A DNA stretch of 64,000 nucleotides, from positions 186,001 to 250,000 of the forward strand of contig CAVSYR010000005.1 in assembly GCA_963732225.1 (NCBI GenBank), in the 5' to 3' direction. The position numbers and the translations under genes are program-made. Shown here piece after piece: positions 1-7,137 of this stretch; positions within the stretch are counted from its first letter, which is position 1; every line of letters begins with the position of its first letter. The notes beneath the pieces are model-generated. The model saw only the letters and a program-made list of their open reading frames with translations. It had not been told where the DNA came from and made no database searches. The stretch comes from VRUE01 sp963732225. Its GTDB lineage: Bacteria > Actinomycetota > Thermoleophilia > Solirubrobacterales > 70-9.

Positions 1-114
1 TCCGGCGGCGGCGGCGGTGGCGGCGGTGGCAGCCGCAACGGTGGAGACCGCGGCGGCCGCGGCGGCGGTCGCGAGGGACGGCGTCCCCGCGGCGGCGACC
101 GCGAGCGGCGCTAG
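1..114 (+). CDS. pnp: Polynucleotide phosphorylase C-terminal tail (partial)
   Basis: The window opens inside an open frame (frame 1) that encodes a run of glycines followed by an Arg/Gly-rich tail with short RGG-like units, ending at a TAG at 112-114. Actinobacterial PNPase, the 3'-to-5' phosphorolytic exoribonuclease, can end in such a disordered basic tail after its S1 domain, and pnp is the usual neighbour just upstream of an M16 peptidase and dapB. The catalytic part lies outside the window, so the identity rests on synteny and composition, not on visible catalytic residues. A GTG-initiated reading of the overlapping frame is better explained as a false extension of the next gene. Confidence 0.6.
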   Translation, partial: SGGGGGGGGGSRNGGDRGGRGGGREGRRPRGGDRERR

Positions 115-118
115 TCAT

Positions 119-1396
119 TTGAGCGAGGCAGTCCTAAGCACGCAGGACTCGGGCGTCCGGGTCGTCACCGAGGAGGTTCCCTCGGTGCGATCCGTGGCGC
201 TCGGGCTCTGGGTGCGCACCGGTTCCCGCAACGAGACCCCGGCCCAGGCCGGCGTCTCGCACTTCCTCGAGCACCTGCTCTTCAAGGGCACGGCGCGTTA
301 CTCGGCGATCGAGATCGCCGAGAAGCTCGACGGCCTCGGCGCTTCGGTCAACGCCGCCACCGGCAAGGAGACCACGCACCTGCACGCCCGCTTCCTCGAC
401 GAGCACACCGAGGAGGTCTTCGACCTGCTGGCCGAGATGCTGCTGGCGCCGACCTACCCCGAAGTCGACTCCGAGCGCGAGGTCGTGCTCGAGGAGATCG
501 CGATGTACGAGGACGAGCCTCAGGACCGCGTCCACGACATCCTCGCCGAGGCCGTCTTCGGCCAGCATCCGTTGGGCCGGCGCGTGCTCGGCGAGGCCGA
601 GGTGATCAGCTCGGTGCCGGTTCCCGACATCGAGGCCTATCGCAGCGCTCGCTACACGGGGGAGACGATCGTCGTCGGCGCCGCCGGCAACGTCGACCAC
701 GCCCGCATCGCCGAGCTCTCCCAGCGGCTGGTGCAGCCGCCGAGCGCCGCCGCCAATGGACAGCCCGCGTCGGCGCAGACCGATGAGTCGGCCCGCCTCT
801 GCTTCTACGAGAAGGACACCGAGCAGTACCACATCTGCTTCGGCGCTCCCGGCATCACCCGCGAGGACGAGCGGCGCTACGCGCTCGCCGTCCTCGACTC
901 GATCTTCGGCGGCTCCAGCTCCTCACGGCTCTTCCGCGAGGTGCGCGAGAAGCGCGGCCTCGCCTATGCGGTCGGTTCCTACAACGAGCAGTACACCGAC
1001 TCGGGCCTGATCGCCAGCTACGTCGGCACCCGTGAGGACAACGTCGAGGAGGCCTGCGCGATCATCGGTAATGAGATGGCGCGCCTACGCAGTGAGCCGG
1101 TCTCGGCCGAGGAGCTCTCGCGGGCCAAGGAGAACGTCAAGGGCCGCCTCGTGCTCTCCTCGGAGTCGACCGCGGCGCGGATGTCGCGGATCTCGCGTGC
1201 CACCCTCTTCAACCTGCCGATCGACAGCCTCGACGAGATGATTGCCAAGGTCGACGCGGTCAGCGTCGATGACCTGACCGCGCTCGCCGCCGAGCTCTAC
1301 GGGCCCGAGCGGCTCTCCGCCGCCTGCGTGGGCCGCGATGAGAGTCGCTTCCGCGAGGCACTCGGGCCGGTCAGCGAGACCCTGGTCGCGGCATGA
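119..1396 (+). CDS. M16 family zinc metallopeptidase (processing-peptidase type)
   Basis: About 425 residues from a TTG start at 119, five bases after the preceding stop. The frame is open upstream to GTG 17, but that part overlaps the pnp tail. The inverted zinc motif H-F-L-E-H lies near residue 48-52 of the TTG form, followed by the downstream acidic segment (EREVVLEEIAMYEDEP) that gives the third ligand. An R/Y-type second M16 domain (LFREVREKRGLAYAVGSY) follows. The family cleaves short peptides or presequences; its substrate in actinobacteria is not established. Its 3' end overlaps dapB by 4 nt, so it is translationally linked to the DAP genes. The TTG start has no convincing ribosome-binding site. 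Confidence 0.88.
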   Translation: MSEAVLSTQDSGVRVVTEEVPSVRSVALGLWVRTGSRNETPAQAGVSHFLEHLLFKGTARYSAIEIAEKLDGLGASVNAATGKETTHLHARFLDEHTEEVFDLLAEMLLAPTYPEVDSEREVVLEEIAMYEDEPQDRVHDILAEAVFGQHPLGRRVLGEAEVISSVPVPDIEAYRSARYTGETIVVGAAGNVDHARIAELSQRLVQPPSAAANGQPASAQTDESARLCFYEKDTEQYHICFGAPGITREDERRYALAVLDSIFGGSSSSRLFREVREKRGLAYAVGSYNEQYTDSGLIASYVGTREDNVEEACAIIGNEMARLRSEPVSAEELSRAKENVKGRLVLSSESTAARMSRISRATLFNLPIDSLDEMIAKVDAVSVDDLTALAAELYGPERLSAACVGRDESRFREALGPVSETLVAA

Positions 1397-2058
1397 TCAA
1401 GGTCGCGGTCTCCGGCGCTGCTGGCCGCATGGGCGAGGCGGTCTGCGAGGCGGTTGAGGGCGCCTCGGACACCGAGTTGAGCGGCAAGGCTGATCCCTCG
1501 CTCGGGGTCGAGCTGGCCGACGTGCTCGGCGATGCTGATGTCGTGGTCGACTTCACCACACCGGAAACGGCGCTGGCCAACGCCGAAGCGTGTCTGGTGG
1601 CCGGGGTGCACGTGGTCGTTGGCACGACCGGCTTCGACCTCGAGGCACTGAAGGCCGCGGCCGAGGCCTCGACCGCGAACTGCTTCGTCGCGCCCAACTT
1701 CGCGATCGGCGCCGTGCTGCTGATGGAGGTGGCGCAGACGATCGCCCGCCACATGCCCGAGTGCGAGATCGTCGAGCTGCATCACGATCGCAAGCTCGAC
1801 GCGCCCTCCGGCACGGCCAAGCTCACCGCCGAGCTGATCACCGGCGCCGGCGGCAACGTCCACGCCCCGATCCACTCGGTCCGCCTACCCGGCCTGGTCG
1901 CCCACCAGGAAGTGATCTTCGGCGGCGAGGGCCAAACCCTGAGTCTGCGCCACGACTCAATCGATCGTCGCTCTTTCATGCCCGGCGTGATCCTCGCCGT
2001 GCGCAAGGTCGGCGACCTGCCCGACCGCTTCACCGTCGGTCTGGAAAAGCTACTCTGA
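1393..2058 (+). CDS. dapB: 4-hydroxy-tetrahydrodipicolinate reductase
   Basis: DapB reduces 4-hydroxy-tetrahydrodipicolinate to tetrahydrodipicolinate with NAD(P)H in the cytoplasmic lysine/DAP pathway. The 221-residue product starts with the Rossmann motif VAVSGAAGRMG. It then carries VVDFTTP and VVGTTGF, and the DapB active-site signature ELHHDRKLDAPSGTA near residues 120-135, with the catalytic His pair and Lys. It is slightly shorter than typical DapB (240-270 residues), mostly in the N-terminal half. The ATG overlaps the stop of the M16 gene (ATGA), and dapA starts 5 nt after its stop, so the three form one operon. Confidence 0.96.
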   Translation: MIKVAVSGAAGRMGEAVCEAVEGASDTELSGKADPSLGVELADVLGDADVVVDFTTPETALANAEACLVAGVHVVVGTTGFDLEALKAAAEASTANCFVAPNFAIGAVLLMEVAQTIARHMPECEIVELHHDRKLDAPSGTAKLTAELITGAGGNVHAPIHSVRLPGLVAHQEVIFGGEGQTLSLRHDSIDRRSFMPGVILAVRKVGDLPDRFTVGLEKLL

Positions 2059-2063
2059 GCGCA

Positions 2064-2942
2064 ATGAAGGAGATTCGCGGAATTCTTACTGCGATGGCGA
2101 CGCCGTTCGACGAGAACGGCGCCGTCGACGAGGTCGCGGCGCTGAAGCTGGCCACCTACCTGCTCGAGCACGGCTCGCACGGCCTGGTCATCTCCGGCTC
2201 GACCGGCGAGGCGCCGACGCTGACCGACGAGGAGGCGCTGGTCCTGCTGCGCGCGGTGCGCAAGGAGGTCGGCGACGAGGTGCTGCTCGTCTGCGGCACC
2301 GGCACCAACTACACCGATCACTCGATCGAGCTGACCAGCGGGGCCGCCGAGGCCGGGGCGGACGCGGCGCTGATCGTCACGCCGTACTACAACAAGCCCA
2401 ACCCGGCCGGCATCCAAGCCCACTTCGAAGCAATCGCGGACGCCGTTCCGAATCTGCCGCTGATCGCCTACAACATCCCCTCACGGGTGGTTGTCAACGT
2501 GCCGCCGGAGGACCTGGCGGAGCTCGCCAAGATCGAGAGCGTCGTCGCGGTCAAGCAAGCCAACAACGACGAGCTGCAGCCGATCGAGGGTCTCGAGATC
2601 CTCGCCGGCAACGACGACATCTTCTTCAGGACGCTCGAGATCGGCGGGGCGGGTGGAATTTGCGTCGCCTCGCACCTGGTCGGCCCGCAGATGCGCGAAG
2701 TCTGGGACGCGGCGCAAGCCGGTGACCTCGATCGAGCGCGTGAGATCGACTCGGGACTGCGCGAGGTCTACGCCGCGATGGGCGTGACCACCAACCCGAT
2801 CCCGGTCAAGGCGGCGCTGGAGATGACGGGCCTGATTCCGTCCGGAACACTTCGACTTCCCCTCGTGCCCGCCGATGCGGGACAGAGGGCGATCGTGCGA
2901 GCCGCGCTCGAGGGCGTCGGCCTCACCCCGGTGACTCCCTAG
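2064..2942 (+). CDS. dapA: 4-hydroxy-tetrahydrodipicolinate synthase
   Basis: DapA condenses pyruvate with aspartate semialdehyde, the committed step of DAP/lysine synthesis. The 292-residue TIM-barrel protein begins at ATG 2064 (MKEIRGILTAM), although its frame is open far upstream through dapB. It has the GSTGEAPTL substrate loop, YYNKPNP with the proton-relay Tyr, YNIPSRVVVN, and VVAVKQAN with the Schiff-base Lys near residue 165. Its stop overlaps the GTG of the RNase J gene (TAGTG). Placement of dapB-dapA directly before rnj is the standard actinobacterial arrangement. Confidence 0.96.
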   Translation: MKEIRGILTAMATPFDENGAVDEVAALKLATYLLEHGSHGLVISGSTGEAPTLTDEEALVLLRAVRKEVGDEVLLVCGTGTNYTDHSIELTSGAAEAGADAALIVTPYYNKPNPAGIQAHFEAIADAVPNLPLIAYNIPSRVVVNVPPEDLAELAKIESVVAVKQANNDELQPIEGLEILAGNDDIFFRTLEIGGAGGICVASHLVGPQMREVWDAAQAGDLDRAREIDSGLREVYAAMGVTTNPIPVKAALEMTGLIPSGTLRLPLVPADAGQRAIVRAALEGVGLTPVTP

Positions 2943-4606
2943 TGCCGGCCAGCAAGCTGCGGGTGCTGCCGCTCGGGGGACTGGGCGAGATCGGCAAGAA
3001 CATGACCGTGATCGAGTACGACGGCCGCATCGTCGTCGTCGACACCGGCCTGATGTTCCCGACCGCGGAGATGCTCGGTATCGACCTCGTGCTGCCGGAC
3101 TTCTCCTACCTGCGCGATCGTGTCGACGACATCGAGGCGATCGTGCTCACCCACGGCCACGAGGACCACGTCGGCGCCCTGCCCTATGTGCTGCGTGAGC
3201 TCGGCATGCCGCCGGTGATTTACAGCGGCCTGCTCACGGTCGGCATGGTCCGCGCCAAGCTCGACGAGCACAAGCTCGGCGACGCGCCGCTGCAGGAGCT
3301 GCCGGCGGGGGAGAGGGTGCAGGCCGGCCCCTTCGAACTGGAGATGATCCATCTCTCGCACTCGATCCCCGATGCCCGCGGTGTCCTGCTCACCACTGAG
3401 GCCGGCAACGTGCTGATGACCGGCGACTACAAGTTCGACCAGACGCCGGTTGACGGTCGTCCCGCAGACATCTCACGGCTGGCAGAACTGGGGCGTGACG
3501 GGCTGACGCTGCTCTGCGGCGACTCGACCAACGCCGACCGACCCGGTGTCGCTCCCTCGGAGTCGAGCGTGGGGCCGGCGCTGCTGGAGACCTTCTCCTC
3601 CTGCGAGGGCCGCATCATCGTCACCTCCTTCGCTTCCAATATCCACCGGGTGCAGCAGGTGATCGATGCGGCGGTGCAGCTCGACCGCCGGGTCGCACTG
3701 GTCGGCCGCTCGATGCGCAAAAACTTCAACATCGCCTCCAACCTCGGCATCGCCAAAGCGCCGTCGGGCCTCTTTATCCAGCCGCGCGAGATCGAGAACT
3801 TTCCCGACGAGAAGGTGATCGTGATCTCGACCGGCAGCCAGGGCGAGCCGCTCTCGGCCCTGCGCCGGATGGCCAACAACGACCACCGCGATGTCGAGCT
3901 GCACTCGGGCGACACCGTGGTCTTTTCGGCGACCCCGGTGCCCGGCAACGAGCGCGCGGTCAACGAGACGATCGACCGCATCTACGAGATCGGCGCCAAA
4001 GTCGTGACTGCCAAAGACGCTCCGATCCACGCCTCCGGCCATGGCTGGCAGGAGGAGCTGAAACTGATGCTCAACCTGACCAAACCGCGCTATGTGTTGC
4101 CCGTGCACGGAGACCATCAGCGCCTGCGCCTGCACGCCGAGCTGGCCGAATCGGTCGGTGTCGCAGCCGAGGACATCTTCCAGGGGCGCAACGGCCTGCC
4201 GCTGGAGATCGACCAGAACGGCGCCGGCTTCGGCGAGGAGATTCACGCTGGCGTGATTTACGTCGACGGCGTCAACGTCGGCGAGCCCGACGACGTCGCC
4301 CTGCGCGACCGCCGCGAGATCTCGGCCGACGGCCTCTTCATCGTCGTCGCCACGATCTCCTCGGAGGACGGCCACGTGGTCGCCGACCCCGAGGTGCTCT
4401 TCCGCGGCGTCGCCTTCCTCGAGGAGGCCGACGCGCTGGTTGAGGACCTGCGCGACCTGGTCGAGGACTCGCTCGAGGACGCCGCCAAAGCGGGCACGCG
4501 CGAGCTGCACCTGGTCCAAGAAGACGTTCACGACGCCGTCGCCGGCCTCGTATACGAAAAGCTGCGCCGCCGGCCGATGATCGTTCCGGTTGTCGTAGAG
4601 GTCTGA
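2942..4606 (+). CDS. rnj: Ribonuclease J
   Basis: Beta-CASP metallo-beta-lactamase ribonuclease with 5'-exonuclease and endonuclease activity in mRNA decay and rRNA maturation. The 554 residues cover the whole family: N-terminal LPLGGLGEIGKNM, metal motif HGHEDHVGA near residue 70-78, SHSIPDA, GDYKFD, then the beta-CASP signature (TGSQGEPLSALRRMA) and PVHGDHQRL with a metal His. The last ~100 residues form the C-terminal domain. It starts with GTG overlapping the dapA stop. With the PNPase gene at the window start, this puts two RNA-decay enzymes around the DAP genes. Confidence 0.96.
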   Translation: MPASKLRVLPLGGLGEIGKNMTVIEYDGRIVVVDTGLMFPTAEMLGIDLVLPDFSYLRDRVDDIEAIVLTHGHEDHVGALPYVLRELGMPPVIYSGLLTVGMVRAKLDEHKLGDAPLQELPAGERVQAGPFELEMIHLSHSIPDARGVLLTTEAGNVLMTGDYKFDQTPVDGRPADISRLAELGRDGLTLLCGDSTNADRPGVAPSESSVGPALLETFSSCEGRIIVTSFASNIHRVQQVIDAAVQLDRRVALVGRSMRKNFNIASNLGIAKAPSGLFIQPREIENFPDEKVIVISTGSQGEPLSALRRMANNDHRDVELHSGDTVVFSATPVPGNERAVNETIDRIYEIGAKVVTAKDAPIHASGHGWQEELKLMLNLTKPRYVLPVHGDHQRLRLHAELAESVGVAAEDIFQGRNGLPLEIDQNGAGFGEEIHAGVIYVDGVNVGEPDDVALRDRREISADGLFIVVATISSEDGHVVADPEVLFRGVAFLEEADALVEDLRDLVEDSLEDAAKAGTRELHLVQEDVHDAVAGLVYEKLRRRPMIVPVVVEV

Positions 4607-4607
4607 C

Positions 4608-4725
4608 GAAAGCGCTCCGGCCCGCGGGTCCTGTCACTGCAGGGGACCCACCACCCCCTGCGGTCGCTAAAGCGTCCTCGGGGGCGGTCCGCCCCTACAG
4701 TGCCACCCGCGGGAGGGGCGCTTTC
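4608..4725. repeat. Long imperfect palindrome after the RNase J gene
   Basis: The arms 4608-4628 and 4706-4725 are inverted copies: eight matching bases at each end separated by a 4-5 nt mismatched stretch. A smaller hairpin (GGGTCC 4626-4631 with GGACCC 4644-4649) nests just inside. Located right after the rnj stop, it could fold as a large 3' structure in the transcript. It lacks a T-run, so intrinsic termination is uncertain. A palindromic dispersed element is the alternative. Confidence 0.5.
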
Positions 4726-4776
4726 GGCTGAGCTTGCTGCGAAGGACGAACGGCTCTGCCCCAGAAGTTCGCGGGC

Positions 4777-4819
4777 AAAAAAAGACCCGCCGGAAGATGT
4801 TGGGGAGAGTTCCGGCGGG
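4777..4819 (-). terminator. Intrinsic terminator for the two-component operon
   Basis: A perfect 10-bp stem (4786-4795 pairing with 4810-4819, 14-nt loop) has a seven-A run at 4777-4783 on its left. Read on the minus strand this is a GC-rich hairpin followed by a T-run, placed about 50 nt after the histidine kinase stop. It is the clearest classical terminator in the window. Confidence 0.8.
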
Positions 4820-4868
4820 CCTTGTGTCTCGTCCGCGAAAGAAATTACGGGCGCCCGCTAAAGCGGAA

Positions 4869-6320
4869 CTAAAAGCTGCGGGCAGGCTGCTGGGCACGTT
4901 GCAGCGGTAGGCGAACGCGGAACTGGGCGCCACCTGCGGCTGATTCGCCGAGTTCGACGGTGCCGCCGTGGGAGCTGGCGACGGCGCGGACGATGGCTAG
5001 GCCGAGGCCACTGCCGGGGCCAACGGCGGTGTCTGCTGGGCCCTCGCCGCGGACGAAGCGATCGAAGATCTGCTCGCGCAGGCGAGGGGGAATGCCGGGG
5101 CCATCGTCGGCCACTTCGACCAAGGCTTCCTCGCCGAGCCGGCGGACGTGGAGTTCGATGCGGGCGCCCGGCGGCGTGTGACGGGATGCGTTGTCGAGCA
5201 GGTTGAGGACCATGCGGTGCAGCTCGTCGGGATTGCCCGTGACCGGCAGGGCGTGCTGGTTGTCGATCTCCAGCTCGCGATCGCCCATCAGCGGGGCGAG
5301 CTCGACGGCGACGTTACCCGCGATCTCAGCGAGGTCGCAGGGGACGTGCTTGCCGGCCCGGCCGGCGTCGGCGCGGGCCAGCAGCAGGAGATCCCCGACC
5401 AGCCGGCTCATCCGTTTTGAGGAGCGCAGAGCGGAGTCGACCATCGCCCGGTCTTCATCCTGATTCGGTGCGCGCAGCGAGGCCTGCAGCAGCTCGAGGT
5501 TGGCGAGAACGCTGGTCAGCGGCGTGCGCAGCTCGTGCGAGGCGTCGGCGACGAACTCACGTTGTTTCTTCATCGCCGCCTCGCGCTCGGTGCGGGCGGC
5601 GTCGAGCGAGCGCAGCATCTGCTCCAGCGTGCGGGCCAGTTCGCCGACCTCATCGCTGACCTCTGGGGTGGGCATGTGGCTGGAGGGGTCGCCGGTGCTG
5701 GCGATTTGACGGGCAGTCGCCGTAAGCGCCGAGATCGGCCGCATCGCTCTGCCGGCGATCGCGACCCCGGCGAGAATGGCAAGCAGGGTGCCGCCGAGGA
5801 CCCCCGCCGCGATGAAGAGCCAGAGCTTGTCGACGGTCGAGTCGACGTGGGCGATGTTGCGCCCGTATTGGACGAATCCAGTCGTTACGCCGGTGTCTCC
5901 CGTGATCGGTGCGGTCGCGACCCGCATCTGGCCGTAGTTGGCTAGTCCGGCGACGGGGGTGCCCAGGGGCTGGGCGTGGGTGCTTTCCTTGATCAGGTTT
6001 TCTTCGGCGTCGAAGACTCGCGCCGAAGCTCCGTCTGGGTGGACGAAGTCATCGAGCTTGGGTCCGCGGAAGAGGGTGCCGAGCGGCGTGTTGAAGATGC
6101 GGCTTTCGGCGGCGAGGGTCTGGGCTGCGCCGCTCACCTCGCGATTGAAGTCATCGCGGATCCTGCTCGTCGCCACCTGACCGATGACGGCGCCGAAGAT
6201 CAGCAGGATCGCCAGGGTAAGCCCGGCTGAGACCCCCGCCAGGCGCCACCGCACTGGCCAGCTGCTCGGACGCAGTCGAGCCGGCCAACGAGCAGCCAGC
6301 TTGCGAGCCAGTTGCCTCAT
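4869..6320 (-). CDS. Membrane sensor histidine kinase (HAMP, HisKA, HATPase)
   Basis: The 483-residue kinase has a basic N-terminus, TM1 near residues 28-50, an extracytoplasmic sensor of about 110 residues, TM2 near 165-190, and a HAMP linker with acidic DEVGELARTLEQML. The phospho-acceptor H-box is EFVADASHELRTPLTS, followed by N-box NLLDNASRH and G-boxes DDGPGIP and GSGLGLAIV. It should autophosphorylate on His and pass phosphate to the adjacent OmpR-type regulator; its start overlaps that gene's stop by one base. The signal sensed cannot be read from the sequence. The architecture resembles MprB/TcrY-like kinases. Confidence 0.93.
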   Translation of the reverse strand: MRQLARKLAARWPARLRPSSWPVRWRLAGVSAGLTLAILLIFGAVIGQVATSRIRDDFNREVSGAAQTLAAESRIFNTPLGTLFRGPKLDDFVHPDGASARVFDAEENLIKESTHAQPLGTPVAGLANYGQMRVATAPITGDTGVTTGFVQYGRNIAHVDSTVDKLWLFIAAGVLGGTLLAILAGVAIAGRAMRPISALTATARQIASTGDPSSHMPTPEVSDEVGELARTLEQMLRSLDAARTEREAAMKKQREFVADASHELRTPLTSVLANLELLQASLRAPNQDEDRAMVDSALRSSKRMSRLVGDLLLLARADAGRAGKHVPCDLAEIAGNVAVELAPLMGDRELEIDNQHALPVTGNPDELHRMVLNLLDNASRHTPPGARIELHVRRLGEEALVEVADDGPGIPPRLREQIFDRFVRGEGPADTAVGPGSGLGLAIVRAVASSHGGTVELGESAAGGAQFRVRLPLQRAQQPARSF

Positions 6321-7015
6321 TACTCCTTGAGGACGTAGCCGGCGCCGCGTTTGGTGTGCAGGAGACGATCCTCTCCGCCGGCCTCCAGCTTGCGGCGCAG
6401 GTTGGAGATGAAGACGTCGATCGTGTTGGTCGCCGCGGTTGGGTCATAGCCCCAGACGTCGTCGAGCAGCCGCTCGCGCGAGACGACGAGGCGCTCGTTG
6501 CGCATCAGGTACTCGAGCAGCTCGAACTCGCGGTTGGTCAGCTCCAACTCGCGACCGCCGCGCTTGACCTCGCGCGTGTCCGGGTTGAGGGCGAGGTCGC
6601 CGACTTCCAGCGAGGCGGCGCCGCGTGGGGGGCGGCGGCGCAGCAGGGCGCGGATCCGCGCCAGCAGCTCTTGGCGCTCGAAGGGCTTGACCAGGTAATC
6701 GTCGGCGCCGCTGTCGAGGCCGCTGACCCGGTCCTCGGTCTCGGCCCGGGCGGTCAGCATCAGGATCGGCACGTCGCCCTCGGCGCGCAGGCGGCGGCAG
6801 ACCTCGACGCCGTCGAGGCGAGGGAGGCCGAGGTCGAGGACGACGAGATCGGGGACGAAGCCGGTGGCGACGTCGAGGGCCTCGACCCCGTCGGCGCTCG
6901 TCTTTACCTCGTAGCCCTCTTGGCGCAACGAGCGCCGCAGGACGTCGGCGATCTCGGCGTCGTCCTCGACGACAAGCACTCGGCCGGTGGCGGTTTCGGG
7001 CTCCGTAGTCAGCAT
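6320..7015 (-). CDS. OmpR/PhoB-family response regulator
   Basis: 231 residues with an N-terminal receiver domain (VLVVEDDAEIADVLRRSL; phospho-acceptor Asp in PDLVVLDLGLPRLDG; conserved K in YLVKPF) and a C-terminal winged helix. The winged helix includes LTNREFELLEYLMRN and the DNA-contact segment ATNTIDVFISNLRRKLE. It is the partner of the kinase gene just downstream. A TANNNT box 8 nt before its ATG suggests a leaderless or near-leaderless transcript, divergent from ftsK. Confidence 0.95.
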   Translation of the reverse strand: MLTTEPETATGRVLVVEDDAEIADVLRRSLRQEGYEVKTSADGVEALDVATGFVPDLVVLDLGLPRLDGVEVCRRLRAEGDVPILMLTARAETEDRVSGLDSGADDYLVKPFERQELLARIRALLRRRPPRGAASLEVGDLALNPDTREVKRGGRELELTNREFELLEYLMRNERLVVSRERLLDDVWGYDPTAATNTIDVFISNLRRKLEAGGEDRLLHTKRGAGYVLKE

Positions 7016-7023
7016 CTGCGTCG

Positions 7024-7029
7024 ATGTTA
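7024..7029 (-). promoter_or_regulatory. -10 box (TAACAT) for the response regulator operon
   Basis: On the minus strand TAACAT lies 8 nt before the ATG at 7015, a spacing that places transcription start at or next to the start codon. No -35 is assigned. Confidence 0.4.
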
Positions 7030-7137
7030 GAGGCGTGACGGGCGAAACCGGTGGAGATTTACCTGCGTTTTAAGGCATAAGCCCGGGATTCGTCCGGACT
7101 CGCAGGGGTAAACCCGCGAGCGTCGAAGGGGCTGCCC

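Noticed and set aside
1..118. GTG 17 as start of the M16 peptidase
   Set aside because: This part is an Ala-rich shadow of the Gly/Arg-rich PNPase tail; TTG 119 follows its stop.
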